Source: Irpex lacteus | Lineage: Eukaryota; Basidiomycota; Agaricomycetes; Polyporales; Irpicaceae | Assembly: GCA_001986395.2 (NCBI GenBank) | Contig: MQVO02000004.1 | Coordinates: forward strand, 1,922,001-1,986,000 | Direction: 5' to 3' | DNA length: 64,000 nucleotides | In this document: piece by piece, positions 34,980 through 45,784 of the stretch | How the letters are laid out: the number at the start of each line of letters is the position of its first letter | Numbering within the stretch: position 1 is the first letter of the stretch | Notes under the pieces: model-generated | Database searches by the model: none | Told to the model about the DNA's origin: nothing | The model's input: only the letters and a program-made list of their open reading frames with translations | Position numbers and translations under genes: made by a program

Positions 34980-36510
34980 ATGTTGCGAATTGCTTTCCGC
35001 CTTCATGCATCGCGTCCGCGACCCACGCGATGCTTTCACTGGACCCCTCGACGGTTCGCCCAGCCTGACGTACTCAGCTCTTTGGATGCGTCTCCGATAG
35101 TGCAGGCTGTGTCGCGACGTATGCAGCGTCGGGAAGACTTACAGTCGCAGGTGAGTCTGCTATGTGGCAAAGGCTTGTCGCTCAATCGAATTGAACAATG
35201 AGGCTTTGGTAGCTTTCAGAGACTTTGAACACTCCTGAGGATAAGGAGCGCATGAAACAGATATCCTTGTTGGAGCCTTTGAGGAATGCATGGGAGGAAT
35301 GGCAGAACACACGGGATGTATGTGCTCCTGCTTATGCCTGCCTCGCGTATGACTGATACTTGAGAAAACGTCGCAGTAGCTTCTCAAAGAGACGACCACT
35401 TTGCTCGAAGACCCAGACCCGTCCATGCGTTCCCTCGCTGGTGAGGAGTATACCGAACTTGTAACCAAACTCTCCTCAATGGCAGAAGAGAAGTTTCCGT
35501 CACTCCTCGTCCCGCCGTCACAGACCTCTCACCTTTCCGCCATGCTCGAGATTAAAGCTGGCGTCGGCGGGAGTGAAGCTGCGCTGTTTGTTGCGGATAT
35601 GATCAGAATGTACACGGCCGTGGCAGGGCACCTTGGTTGGAAGGCGGTGGTTACAGGGAAGAATGAGACCGAGAATGGTGGGTTTAAGGACGCGGTGCTC
35701 GAGGTTAAGGGAGAGAAGGCGTATGATACGCTGAGGTGGGAGAGTGGTGTGCATAGAGTGCAGAGGGTACCTGCCACAGAGGCTAGCGGAAGAGTGCACA
35801 CCAGTACGGTGGCTGTTTTGGTGAGTGCTATCAGGTGTTATTTATCAGGATATAACTAAAGGTGCGCTGTGCTAGGTGCTGCCGTTAGAGGAAGACAATG
35901 GGCAGGAAGTCAAAGATGACTTGTTCACCATGGATGAAATCAGAATCGAAGTCATGCGATCGAGAGGAGCGGGCGGTCAGGTATGTAGTGGTCGGGCTAG
36001 CATATCGCACTCTGCTCATTGTCTTCCAGCACGTCAACAAAACCGAGTCTGCGGTTCGCCTAACGCACATTCCTACCGGCATAACTGTGTCTATGCAGGA
36101 TGAACGAAGTCAACATCAAGTACGTTTGTTGACTCAACCTTGGCCCCGTCTTAATGCTGACAATAGTCATAGAATCGTCGGAAAGCGTTTCAGGTCCTTC
36201 GTGCGCGACTAATGGACCGCAAGCTGTCTCAGGAAACTGTTGACCGTCGAGACCTGAGACGAAGTCTCGTCAAGAGTGCGGATAGGAGCGAAAAAGTTCG
36301 GACATACAACTATACACAGGTATGGATGCATTATCGGTCTCTCGTGTCAATGCGCTCACCTTCTTGTAGGATCGTGTGACAGACCACCGACTAGGCAGGT
36401 CGATCATGAACATAGATTCTGTGATGGATGGTGATGCGCTGCAAGAGTTTCTGGTAGACCTGGGTCGAAAGCACCAAGAAGAACTGCTAGAGGAGGCCGC
36501 GCTTTCCTGA
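34980..36510 (+). CDS. Mitochondrial peptide chain release factor 1
   Basis: Seven or so exons give about 400 residues. The N terminus [21 protein letters not shown] is an Arg-rich, acid-free mitochondrial presequence. The catalytic GGQ is kept in [17 protein letters not shown] near 35,970-36,060. The codon-recognition tripeptide is PAT in [14 protein letters not shown] near 35,770, the RF1 type that reads UAA and UAG. The family releases finished proteins from mitochondrial ribosomes. One splice (before LLKETTTLL, near 35,375) uses the second of two close AG acceptors. Stop at 36508-36510; the 3' end lies only about 250 bp from a mobile element. Confidence 0.92.
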
Positions 36511-36758
36511 GTTTAGTTCATGTCACAATAGTATTTCCAGTATAATTTACGAGATATCCATGCACCCCTCACGTTTTCTGACATGAAGACACGAGATCCT
36601 GAGCCCCGAAGGTTGAACGCGTCTAAGCACTCTGCCTTGGGGAGACTAACATGAACATACGCTCCCTATCGCTCGGCAGCTTGCCGCGAGCCAATCGGTG
36701 TGGGGGATTTGAGTGAGCGCTTGGCTGTGTCGTGTGCTGGGCGATCCGTTTCAGGCTA

Positions 36759-36823
36759 CAGTGCTTTGCATATGAACGTGCAATTCGGACTTTCGCGTTT
36801 TTATTTGTTCGTAGCCAAATAAA
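36759..36823 (+). repeat. Left terminal inverted repeat of the Tc1/mariner-like element
   Basis: The outer 36 bp match the right end exactly. Preceded by TA at 36757-36758. Contains the inner block TTCGTAGCCAAATAAA, also exact in the right end. Confidence 0.85.
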
Positions 36824-37335
36824 GCTGTATATAGTAACCGCATCAGCGCATCAGTCACCGATCGTCACAAAGCAAACGTTAGGCGCCGAAACGCAGATGT
36901 CACAGCGTGCGACGATTATCTGTGCCACTCCGCTTCAGTCGTACGCGTCCCTCCTTCCCTCATCCATGTCGACTTTGCCACCACCGTCTCATGTGTTCAA
37001 CATTGCCCATTGACCTGCTCCCAATCCGTGGACTCACTCTCACTCCCTTCTTTATACTGTGCCACTCACTTATCTGGGATTTGGGCCTTGGGTATCGACA
37101 CTCGCACGGATGACCGAGGAGAAACCCAGCAACCGAGATTAGGTGCAGGATTTACCCTGCATTTTAGCTCGCAATTCGTGATCATGGTGTAGGTGAGTGC
37201 GCCGTTATCATCTGGCATTCTGTTTCATCCAGACAACGCTAAGACTGTATTTGCAGCCGGGGCGCAGGCAGCCTTGCTTTGTCGTTGTCCCGCTGTCGCC
37301 ACTGGTGGACTCGAGGACTCGGGAGGATAAAAGGG

Positions 37336-39417
37336 ATGGACTTGGAGTCAAAATATGCAGAGTACGTACCCAAGCTCTCTACCATGGCCAATTCCCCGCT
37401 CACTCCCTCCAATGTTCGTCGCTCTCCCCGCAATCATGCATCCTCCAGGACAGCACCGTACTATATACCTCGTCAGTCTCGTTCAAACGAGAACATCTCC
37501 CCGTTCCGTACCCCGACCCCTCCTCGCCGTCCTGCATCTCTGTTATGGCTCAACAGCACGGCACCGGGATATGTTGGTATGTATCTACTTTCCTCTGTTC
37601 AGAAAAACCACTCATAATCTACCACAGATGGGCCGGTCGGCCAGTTTTACACCTCAACTGCAGAGATGAATGAAACTCGTCGCCAGTATGGGTTCGCTCC
37701 GTTGCCACTCACGCCAGAGGCTGGCCGCCAGCCCTCCGTGGATCGGGTGGTAACACCTGTACGCGTTGAGCATGCAGTCCCGGATGACCGATTAGGCCCT
37801 GTCGCTCCGCCACTCCCTGCTGCCTTTGGTGCCACTCCCGGCATGGTCCCGTCCCTCCTCTCAGGACTTTCAGACGAGGATAGGACTGCGGAGAACTCTC
37901 CTCTCCCCGCACCCCTGGCCGACCCTTCGGCTGCCTCCATCGCTGTTGCATCGGAGTCTCAAGGAGCTGCCGCCATGCCAGCATCTCAACCTCAATGTAA
38001 GTTCTTTATCCATCTGGTCTTACCCCATGCTTACATTCCTCGCAGCTCCACCCGATGTCCGCTACGTCTCCGTGTCGGTTATTCATTTCAAGGCACAGGA
38101 CCCCAACGCTCGCAAGACGGCCAAGCCTGCGAAAGAAGACCTGATCAAGAAGGACTACATCCGGATCACCCCTACGACACAGCGCGGCGAGTTCATCCTC
38201 GACTGTTTGAGGGTGCACCGCCTTCACAGCTCATACGAGCCTTCTCCGACATCAGGCCCCCGCTTTAAGCTGTGGTACAAAGGGTATGCATTCATCTCAT
38301 CTTCGCATACATCATCACTAACCTGTCTCGCAGCTGTGGCACTCGCAGGTCTGCTACCAACGTCGACACCAATCATGAGTGGGGTGTCCAACTTCCTGGT
38401 TTGATCAATACCAACCAGAAGACCGAGATCAGTGTTGAGTTTGATCTCACCACTATGGAAGCATTTCGCCCACAGATTCAGGTGAGTATATCCTATATAT
38501 GAGAGCTCGAAGTTGATCATTGAGGGGTATCACATAGATTCTGAGCGGTGGCATGGACCCGAACCTTGAGCTTATGCAAGGAACACATGTATGTGTTTCG
38601 TCATTCCATTGCTTGTGTTTGCATATGTTGACCGAGACGCATTAGGTACCCCAAGTGTCTGCGTTCTCACCGCAGGATCAACTTCACGGCACCATCATCT
38701 TGAAGCTGAAGCAGAAGTGGCAGTGTCAAGCGCATGGCGGAGAGAGTGGAGGGCCCGGTTGGTGCTACGTCTCGCCAGCATCGGGTAAGCATTTCGGCTT
38801 GAACATGCTGAAGCTGAGGGGATGGGCCTCTGGTATTGTAGGTACACCCTATTTCATGTCATCTCGTACTAACCATCTGTTAGGCCTCACACAACTATAC
38901 TATCGACGATCCGCCATCGCTCGTTTTGGACGGCGGTTCCAGGGACGGCGCGATCGGCAAGTCTCGCGGCCGAGCAGGCCCACATCTGACAGCCGAAGCC
39001 GAGCGTGTTGGAGGCTCGTCCACCACCGACATCATGGCATTATTGGCGTCGACCATGATGCCTATTGCTGCTATGGCGATGGAGCGCATGACTGCCGCAG
39101 CCTTACCACCCACGCCCTCTCCGGCCACTGAACCAGCCCACCCTATCGAGGCTGCCGTTCGTCATCCGCCATACTCTGCAGTACCTATCGGCTTTGAGCT
39201 TCGGGCATGTTTAGACGACTTCCACAAGATCAAGGGCATTGACTTCGTCCCATTCCACGATGCTCTCGCTGGTCTCGACTTCACTCCAGACATCCTGCCA
39301 ATTGTTCCCCTGGCCCGTCTTTCTCAGATTCTTGATAGTGCTGTTGAGGGTAAGGTGCTGAAGCTGCAGGCTTTCGCTGGCAAGTGGAATGATCGTCTGG
39401 AAGAGTTGCGTAGATAA
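37336..39417 (+). CDS. Unknown multi-exon gene inside the transposon
   Basis: About nine exons join in frame. The start is uncertain: ATG 37336 (MDLESKYAEYVP) or ATG 37384 (MANSPLTPSNVRRSP), in the same frame. A Ser/Pro-rich N-terminal third precedes a probably folded centre: VRYVSVSVIHFKAQDP, then CGTRRSATNVDTNHEWG, then WQCQAHGG-x-GWCYV-x-H. That last part has spaced Trp-x-Cys-x2-His, Cys-Tyr and His residues that could bind a metal. A Met/Ala-rich stretch and a conserved-looking C-terminal segment follow (IDFVPFHDALAGLDFTPDI, VEGKVLKLQAFAGKWNDRLEE). I do not recognise the family. It lies wholly between the transposon's terminal repeats and converges on the transposase, so it may be cargo or an accessory factor. 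Normal splice sites and no internal stops argue that it is expressed. Confidence 0.65.
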
Positions 39418-39461
39418 TTTCTCCTTTGTAACTATGTAGGCATCTACGCTATACTTGTAGA

Positions 39462-40533
39462 CTATGCATAACCACAGTTAATTGCCCAAGCAACCGAGTT
39501 CTCCGCTGTTATCGAGTGTGCTGCCTGATGAATCAACAACGGGCGGATGCTGTCATCTATGACTTCAGCTTCATGACGGCGTAGCCAAGCTTTGAGAGAA
39601 TGGAAAGCTTGCTCGATCGGGTTGAAGTCGGGAGAGTATGGTGGTAAGTATATGAGCATGGCACCTGGGTGTGTCAATGAGTACACTTATCAAAGCTCAA
39701 TGACAATGTTGGGAAACGTACCGCACTCTTCAACAATAATTTGGCGTACCTCCTCGTCATGATGTATTGCGCAATTGTCCAAAACAACAACGCTCCGCCG
39801 TCCAGGATAAGGATTGAGTAAGGGGGCCTAATATTGATCAGTCTGTGTGCACAACCTCAATACGGAAACGGTCGCTCACAACGTCTGTACGAAGGAACTC
39901 GATGAACCGCTCTTTGGTCACAGAGCCTTCAAATATGTCCAATGCAATTATACCTTCAGTTGTCAGTGCTGGGAGTATTGAGTACTTCTGTCCACGAGCG
40001 AAGAACTCCCGCTTCACACATGCTCTTCCGAGTGGACTCCAACCATACTCCCGCATGTTTGTGAGGTTATCGATTCCCGATTCGTCAAGCCAGACGAAAT
40101 CTTCCTTCGCAATATGTCCATAGGTCGCCTGCCATGTTGCACGCAGAAGTTCGTTCCGTTCAAGAGCTGCTCGAGCGACTGATTTGTGTGAAAATGCGAT
40201 TCGGCGCAAAGCACGAGATATTGTGGCCACTGAGACATTGACCCGACGTTGATTCAGTAGGTGTTCTTGCAACTCGTCCAAGTATAGAGAAGGATTAGCT
40301 TGCAGTAGACCAACAATATAGTCAATGTCTGATGGCTGCAATGCACGCTCGCGGCCTGGTGGGTTCAAAAACGGGTTGCGCGATTCACCGTATTTGCGGT
40401 ACACTTCAAGCACATTGTACACAGTGCGTGTTGAGCAGGGGACCTGTTTGGCTATCTCGGAGACTGGCAAACCAAGAGTGTAATGCCAGAAGACAATCCT
40501 GTCGCGGGTTTCTTGAGACAGATGAGGCGGCAT
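39462..40533 (-). CDS. Tc1/mariner/IS630-type DDE transposase
   Basis: Three exons (40533-39880, 39827-39722, 39664-39462; introns of 52 and 57 nt) join to 320 residues. The N terminus is a helix-turn-helix (LPVSEIAKQVPCSTRTVYNVL), followed by a second helical domain (SPSLYLDELQEHL-type). The catalytic triad is visible: Asp in FVWLDESGIDN, Asp in VVVLDNCAIHHD, and Glu in YLPPYSPDFNPIEQAF, with 35 residues between the second Asp and the Glu. Read without splicing, the gene appears broken by stops at two places, but both vanish with canonical GT-AG introns. It therefore looks functional. It excises and inserts its own element at TA sites and acts in the nucleus. Confidence 0.88.
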
Positions 40534-40679
40534 GAAGATAAAACTTGATTATAGAAATGTGGCCACACAACTGCCAGTGCTCAGATAACGACGTTGATCG
40601 ACCCGCTAACGTGACAGATTACTTTCAGCGTTTATCTCAAAGGTGACGAGCTGTGACTGATCGGACTACTATATCAGGA

Positions 40680-40744
40680 TTTATTTGGCTACGAACAAAC
40701 AAAACCGAGAAAGTCCGAATTGCACGTTCATATGCAAAGCACTG
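40680..40744 (-). repeat. Right terminal inverted repeat of the Tc1/mariner-like element
   Basis: Reverse complement of 36759-36823 with three mismatches, followed by TA at 40745-40746. It ends 77 bp before the PQ-loop gene's ATG. Confidence 0.85.
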
Positions 40745-40821
40745 TATCTGTCGAGGTCGCTTGCGGTGAGTGCGGCACTCCGCCCCCACTCACTGCGACC
40801 ACGTCGTCTTACACGACGTCC

Positions 40822-42845
40822 ATGGCCTTTCTCTCGTCGCTCAGCGATCTCCTTGGATATGTCTCGATAGGGTGCTGGCTTGGTGCCCAATTTCCGTGAG
40901 TGTTTAGTCCGAGCGGCCGACGCATCTCCGGTCTCAATACATGCCACCACTATCGCCCTGCATTGCGCTATATACGCCATCCACCTCCCCTTGCTCCTCA
41001 CTCGTTTCTGACGTCCTCGAACTATAGACAGGTAATTGAGAACTACAAACGTCGTTCGGTCGATGGTCTCGCGTGGCCCTTCCTCGTCAATTGGCTTCTA
41101 GGTGAGAGATGAATAGCGTCTATCGCCCCGTTCCCGACCAGTCTGCTGACCGCTGCGTGCCTTGACCCGACTGATGACCTGCAGGAGATGCCTCAAATCT
41201 GGTGGGATGTATCTTGACGAATCAATTACCGTTCCAGGTGCGTGGCAGGCAATACATCTCAAGTGCATATAGAAGTCTGATCTTGTTGAACGAATGACTC
41301 GACTATGACAGACGTACCTGGCCGTTTACTTCTGCTTCGTCGACTTCAGCCTTGTGGGACAATTCCTCTACTATCGATCCAACACCAAGCCAAAACCGTT
41401 TCCGAGTCATACTCGCACGACTTCTGTTGCCAGTCTTGTAGGACGACGTTCTCTGGAGCGACCACCCACACACTATCGCGCACTGTCGAACGTTGCTGCC
41501 AATGTTGCCGCCGCCGCTGCGCTTGCGGCTCAACAAGAAGAGAACACACGATGGCGACATAGCCAGCACCACACCGAATCGCACTTCACTCCTTTGAACG
41601 TCGATACCGGCGACGCTAGCGCCGCAGAGGACGAAGTAGACGAAGATGCTCTGGCACGTCTAGCCGACAGCTTCCACTCTGAGAGAGGAACCCAGAAAAA
41701 GGTGACATGGAGTCGAAGTCAAGAGCGCAACGGAAGAGGAGCCAGTCTAGGGCGGGCACACACACGACCGATGCTGTCCCCCATTACTCGATTCAACTCC
41801 CAAGCGTCCATCCCAGTCTCTCCCATCCTTGCCGGCCACGAGTCGGACTACCTTACTCGTGGTAGGTCAGCTTCTCGGCCTCTGGACGAGTCCCATACTG
41901 CAGAATCCAGTGCACAGCGCCGGAGCTCTAGGGCAAGCAGGAAAGGCGCAGGAATGGTATTCTTGAGTGTTGGGGCGCTGTTCAGCCTGGGTGCACTGGT
42001 GGATAGCCAGCGAGGGAGGAGGGAGGTGGCAATTGGCCGAGTTCTCGTTCCGAGTGACAGAGTCTTCGGAAACCTTCCCGCTCAAGTCGCTGTACCGACC
42101 GAGAGTATAGTGGGTATATCGATGGGCGAACAACCTAAAGCTACTAGAGACAACAATCCTTCCTTTGATGACCTCCGATTTACTGGAGATATATCACCAT
42201 TAGACCACCCAGAACATGAAGACCCTCCAATGGAGTACATTATTGGTCGTATCTCCGCTTGGATATGCACAACGCTATACCTCACATCTCGCTTACCTCA
42301 AATCTGGAAGAACGTGCGTCTCATAATCGATTCACGCCAGTCAAGAGTACTAACCGTATGTTCACAGTATGTCAGGAAATCTGTCGATGTACGTAGACAA
42401 TGCCCGCATTCTACTCTACCGTTTCTCTGATGTTCCATCTATCGTAGGGTCTATCCATCGCGCTATTTGTTTTTGCCTTCTTGGGCAACTTCTTCTATGT
42501 CGCCTCCATCCTCACATCTCCTAAACTCGGACTCCCGGAGCCCGAATCTAGCGCTTTCCTACGCGAGAGTATCCCGTAAGTCGCGTTTATTGTACTCCAT
42601 GAGCGAGGCTTCAACTAACTTGCTCTCTCAGATATCTACTGGGGAGTGGTGGCACCCTCATGTTCGACGTTACGATCGTGACTCAGTCATTCCTTTACCG
42701 ACCGAAAGCTCACCTGCGAGGACGACATCTATCACGAGCACATGAAGAGGAGGAAGGACTGCTCAGCGCTGATGCCACTGGAGCAGAAGACCCATCTACC
42801 CCGTCACGGAGGCGGTTACCCACTGGAGACGAAGGTGCAGAGTAG
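40822..42845 (+). CDS. PQ-loop repeat vacuolar membrane transporter (Ypq-like)
   Basis: About seven exons give a seven-helix PQ-loop protein. The first repeat reads GCWLGAQFPQVIENYKRRSVDGLAWPFL-like across a splice; the second reads TSRLPQIWKN, then KSVDGLSIALFVFAFLGNF. The paired SVDGL signatures and both Pro-Gln dipeptides are typical of the family, whose yeast members export basic amino acids from the vacuole. A long hydrophilic, Ser/Arg-rich loop of about 250 residues sits between the two repeats, much longer than in animal PQLC2 but usual in fungi. The C-terminal tail is acidic (EEEEGLLS). The first exon is short (MAFLSSLSDLLGYVSIG). The gene's upstream DNA has been displaced by the 4-kb transposon ending 77 bp before the ATG. 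Confidence 0.85.
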
Positions 42846-43176
42846 ACCTTGCGGTTGCTAAGGAAATTTGTATTTAGGGAATTTAGGACTTTCATATTGT
42901 TACTGTCACATCTACTACTCACGTATTTATTGGCATTATACCATTGTACATTGTATCATTAATGACAATGTCTCTTGAATGTAGCTCGTGTTTGATCGTC
43001 TGGGTTTCATTTCCGCTCACATTGTTGTTCAGACGAGTTACATTTCTATCGGCGGACTATTGATACACATGCGTGAACCGCGCAAAACACAAGGAGAACG
43101 ATCGAAGCCAGCTTCATGAGATACAAACGAAATAACGAAATAACGAAATAACGAGATGCGCCGCATGCGCAAAGAA
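42846..43176. other. Convergent 3' region with short tandem repeat
   Basis: Between the PQ-loop and PL14-like 3' ends. It contains an 8-bp repeat (AAATAACG, about three and a half copies, 43128-43155). No gene. Confidence 0.6.
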
Positions 43177-44229
43177 TCAAAGCAATTCCGTGATAGCCAC
43201 GGAGAAGTCTGAGAACCACACGTACTGGTCTGTGGGAGTGGCCCATGAGCTGTCCGAACCTATCGAGCGAACATAGTCAGCACCACACCCAGATAACAAG
43301 TTATCAGAAACCTTACCTCCAAAGAAGGTCTGGAACTGCATGCCCCGTATGCGCCCCGCAGAGCTGTTAGAGATGGTCAAACCTCCGACGTTGATGACGC
43401 TCTTTCCTCCGACGAACAGCTGCAGCTCGCCGTTCGACTGGCCAGCATCGTTCAAACGTACACGTTGTGAAATCGTCGTACGTCCACCTGTCTTCCAGTC
43501 GAACGAGCCGCGTCCGACAGAGGCTCCGTAGACGTCGTTGCATGTAGAGAAGGGAGCGATGTCACAGACTGCTTGGTTCTGGGTGAAGTCGGGTGGGAGG
43601 TAGGTGTAGAGTTCTCCGGCGCCGTTCGTGCGCCACATAAGACGGGAGGACCAGCAGCCGTCATCGCGACGACCACCAGAGCAGGAGAGCGCTTCACTAT
43701 CGCTGTTCCCACCATCTAAGAACAGTAGGTTTTGACGAACATACGTGAGAACGAGATCGGGCGGCATGTCACAAGGGTGCTTACAGAGTCCGGGAATCTT
43801 GCCACCCTTGACAAAATTGAAGCCAGAAGGGAAGTAGGCTGTGAAGCCAAAGGTGACTTCTTTAGCCGTGGTTAGGTCTACACTGGCAGGGCCAGGAGCG
43901 TAGAATGAGAACCCTCCTTGAGGCGAGTTCTGGAAGTTGTAAGAGCCTGCGGGGAAGAAGGCTTGCATGGAGAGCTCGCCATCAGGAGCGTCCACGTAGG
44001 AGTGCTTAAGAGCGGATATCTGGTTGTGAGGACGGAAGGTAGCGTCAGAGAGGGGAGAGACGGTGGCCCCAGATACGGATGTGGAGGTGGTCCAGTACTT
44101 CAGTTGGGGAGAGACGGGGAAGAGGGGACTGGAGAGGGAGGCACGAGATTGAGGCACGGCTTTACAGACTGCAGCGTCGGCTGTGGTCAGGAGCGCAAAG
44201 GCAAGAGCGGATAGGTAAGTCGAGAACAT
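43177..44229 (-). CDS. Secreted polysaccharide lyase, family 14-like
   Basis: Starts with a clear signal peptide (MFSTYLSALAFALLTTADA) and encodes about 330 mature residues. Motifs of fungal proteins usually annotated as PL14 are present: GGKIPGL, CSGGRRDDGCWSSRLMWR, GAGELYTYLP, RGSFDWKTGGRTTISQRVRLN, GRIRGMQFQTFFGG and TPTDQYVWFSDFS. The family cleaves uronic-acid polysaccharides such as alginate or glucuronan by beta-elimination, outside the cell. A 57-nt GT-AG intron (43316-43260) with a CTGAC branch site lies just after FFGG. It contains no stop and is a multiple of three, so retention would add 19 residues; splicing restores the expected FFGGSDSSWATP. A TATAAA box lies about 42 bp upstream. 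Substrate not inferable. Confidence 0.72.
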   Translation of the reverse strand: MFSTYLSALAFALLTTADAAVCKAVPQSRASLSSPLFPVSPQLKYWTTSTSVSGATVSPLSDATFRPHNQISALKHSYVDAPDGELSMQAFFPAGSYNFQNSPQGGFSFYAPGPASVDLTTAKEVTFGFTAYFPSGFNFVKGGKIPGLCKHPCDMPPDLVLTYVRQNLLFLDGGNSDSEALSCSGGRRDDGCWSSRLMWRTNGAGELYTYLPPDFTQNQAVCDIAPFSTCNDVYGASVGRGSFDWKTGGRTTISQRVRLNDAGQSNGELQLFVGGKSVINVGGLTISNSSAGRIRGMQFQTFFGGKVSDNLLSGCGADYVRSIGSDSSWATPTDQYVWFSDFSVAITELL

Positions 44230-44270
44230 CTTCGGCTCGTTGAACAGCAGGAGACATACCGTTGCGAGCT

Positions 44271-44276
44271 TTATAC
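44271..44276 (-). promoter_or_regulatory. TATA box of the PL14-like gene
   Basis: TATAAA on the minus strand, about 42 bp from the ATG at 44229. That is close, so the 5' leader would be very short. Confidence 0.4.
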
Positions 44277-45784
44277 CGTGCAGACCACCATCTTTCTTGA
44301 AGACACACATGAGCAGAAGGTTAACGGACGGCACCGATGCCGAAAGATGGTTGTATAAAACGGTCGAGATCTTGTGGACAACCACCGAGAAGACAGCGTA
44401 TACTCGTGCAGAAGCAACATCGATGGGGGACATTGCCCTGGCGAACACTGCACGGGGCGATAAACCGCATGGGCCAATTATCAGTGAAATGGCAAGGGGA
44501 CGACAGCCACCTGTTCCAGGCGAGCCTTAACGTGAAGCTGGCTTCTCGACAACAAAAACTTGCAAGATACATGCGACTAACAACATGATTTTGTGTTGCA
44601 CGGGGCCTATGTTACGCCTAATGTTTAGACATATGAGCGGTCATGCCTATGGAGAAACTTACTGTCCATGCGTCCATGTGTCCTAGAAGCTTGATGAGTG
44701 CCTTGTATCAAGTCACTCCGGAGGCGATAGCTCGAAGAAGGGGCAAAACATCGGACAGGGGGTACTCAGCGACAAGTTGCCGAAGCAAAGAAGATGTGGA
44801 GGGCGCGCGGCTCCATTCCAAGCCTTGGGCTACCTAATTTGGCATATTGTCAGCGAGAGATACGTCGTGGGACATGGGTCATAAAGAAGGCTGAATAGAA
44901 AGCTAGTCGTACGCTTGCATGGGGCATAGTTTCTCACAGATACCCTCGTATTTGATAAGGCCATTGCGGACGCCAAGTGCTTGTTGCGATTGACCGGTGG
45001 TGGCTGCGAGTAGCCTTGAATGCTAAAGAGCTTGTTTTTCCGACATACTATGCTCGCTCGCTGGCACATGACGGCAGTTGTCTCACGTTGACAAATACCC
45101 CAGCATGTATTGCGCCTACGACGAAGTACCAATGCGTGTGAATTGACGGCGAGCTCAGCGCCACAACTGCAATTTTCCACAGTTCAAATTCAGTTATGCA
45201 TACTAGTACTGTGAGTTAATTTCGAACGTCAGTACTTCATAGTGGGTTCACGTTTGCGACCATAAGGACGGAGCTTACTTTAAAATTATAAGCACCATGC
45301 ATACCAACGAGCAGTCATGCTGAAGGGTTGGCAATCTCGGCCATCGTGGCCACTGGCAAAGTGGGGCAACCTTACGAAGCGTCACGGTGTGACGTGACAA
45401 GTACAGCGGATCACTGCCTAAATGGGAAATTCAAGTTGGGTCGTGCTCATCCCGAGCTCAGGCATGCCAGTTTCTCAAGTTGCTTGGATGGCCTTGGAGG
45501 CAACGGTTCGCCTAGGAAATAATACTGCCACAGAACTGAGACGATGAGAAGAGACTTGTACTGCGCCACTGCTGCCAGTGCCAGTGCTTGCAGGCCTGCA
45601 CTAACTTGAAGCAATCCACTTGCACTTAGGCTATGACAACAATTCGTAATACTTGGTAAACAGTCGTGTTCTTCTGCTCTTTTCACGAAACATCATGAGA
45701 CATGCCTGCTTCGACGCGGTGAAGTTGAATCCAGATGTTATCAATGTTAATCACTACGTACAGTATACACATCGTGTAGGAGGA
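44277..45784. other. Intergenic region, no gene seen
   Basis: About 1.5 kb upstream of the PL14-like gene and downstream of the rhamnose mutarotase gene. ORFs of up to about 115 codons have no motif or consistent splicing. Confidence 0.45.

Larger units (their letters stand above)
36759..40744. mobile_element. Tc1/mariner-like transposon with passenger gene, about 4 kb
   Basis: Two 65-bp inverted repeats (36759-36823 and 40680-40744) agree at 62 positions. Each begins CAGTGCTTTGCATATG at its outer edge and each is flanked directly by TA, as expected for the Tc1/mariner/IS630 superfamily. Weaker similarity continues inward for about 45 bp (ATATAGTA, TCGTCAC). The element contains an intact-looking DDE transposase (-) and, meeting it tail to tail with 44 bp between stops, a multi-exon gene of unknown function (+). 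Known family elements are usually 1-2.5 kb with the transposase alone, so the second gene may be cargo or a second element gene. Few mismatches between the ends suggest a recent insertion. Confidence 0.75.

Noticed and set aside
37336..39417. Velvet-family regulator
   Set aside because: The central VRYVSVSVIHF segment first suggested it, but the expected velvet motifs are absent after splicing.
39462..40533. Transposase pseudogene with premature stops
   Set aside because: Both apparent breaks are removed by canonical short introns that join in phase.
43128..43155. 8-bp tandem repeat AAATAACG as a possible regulatory array
   Set aside because: Too short and in a convergent 3' region; an ordinary microsatellite.
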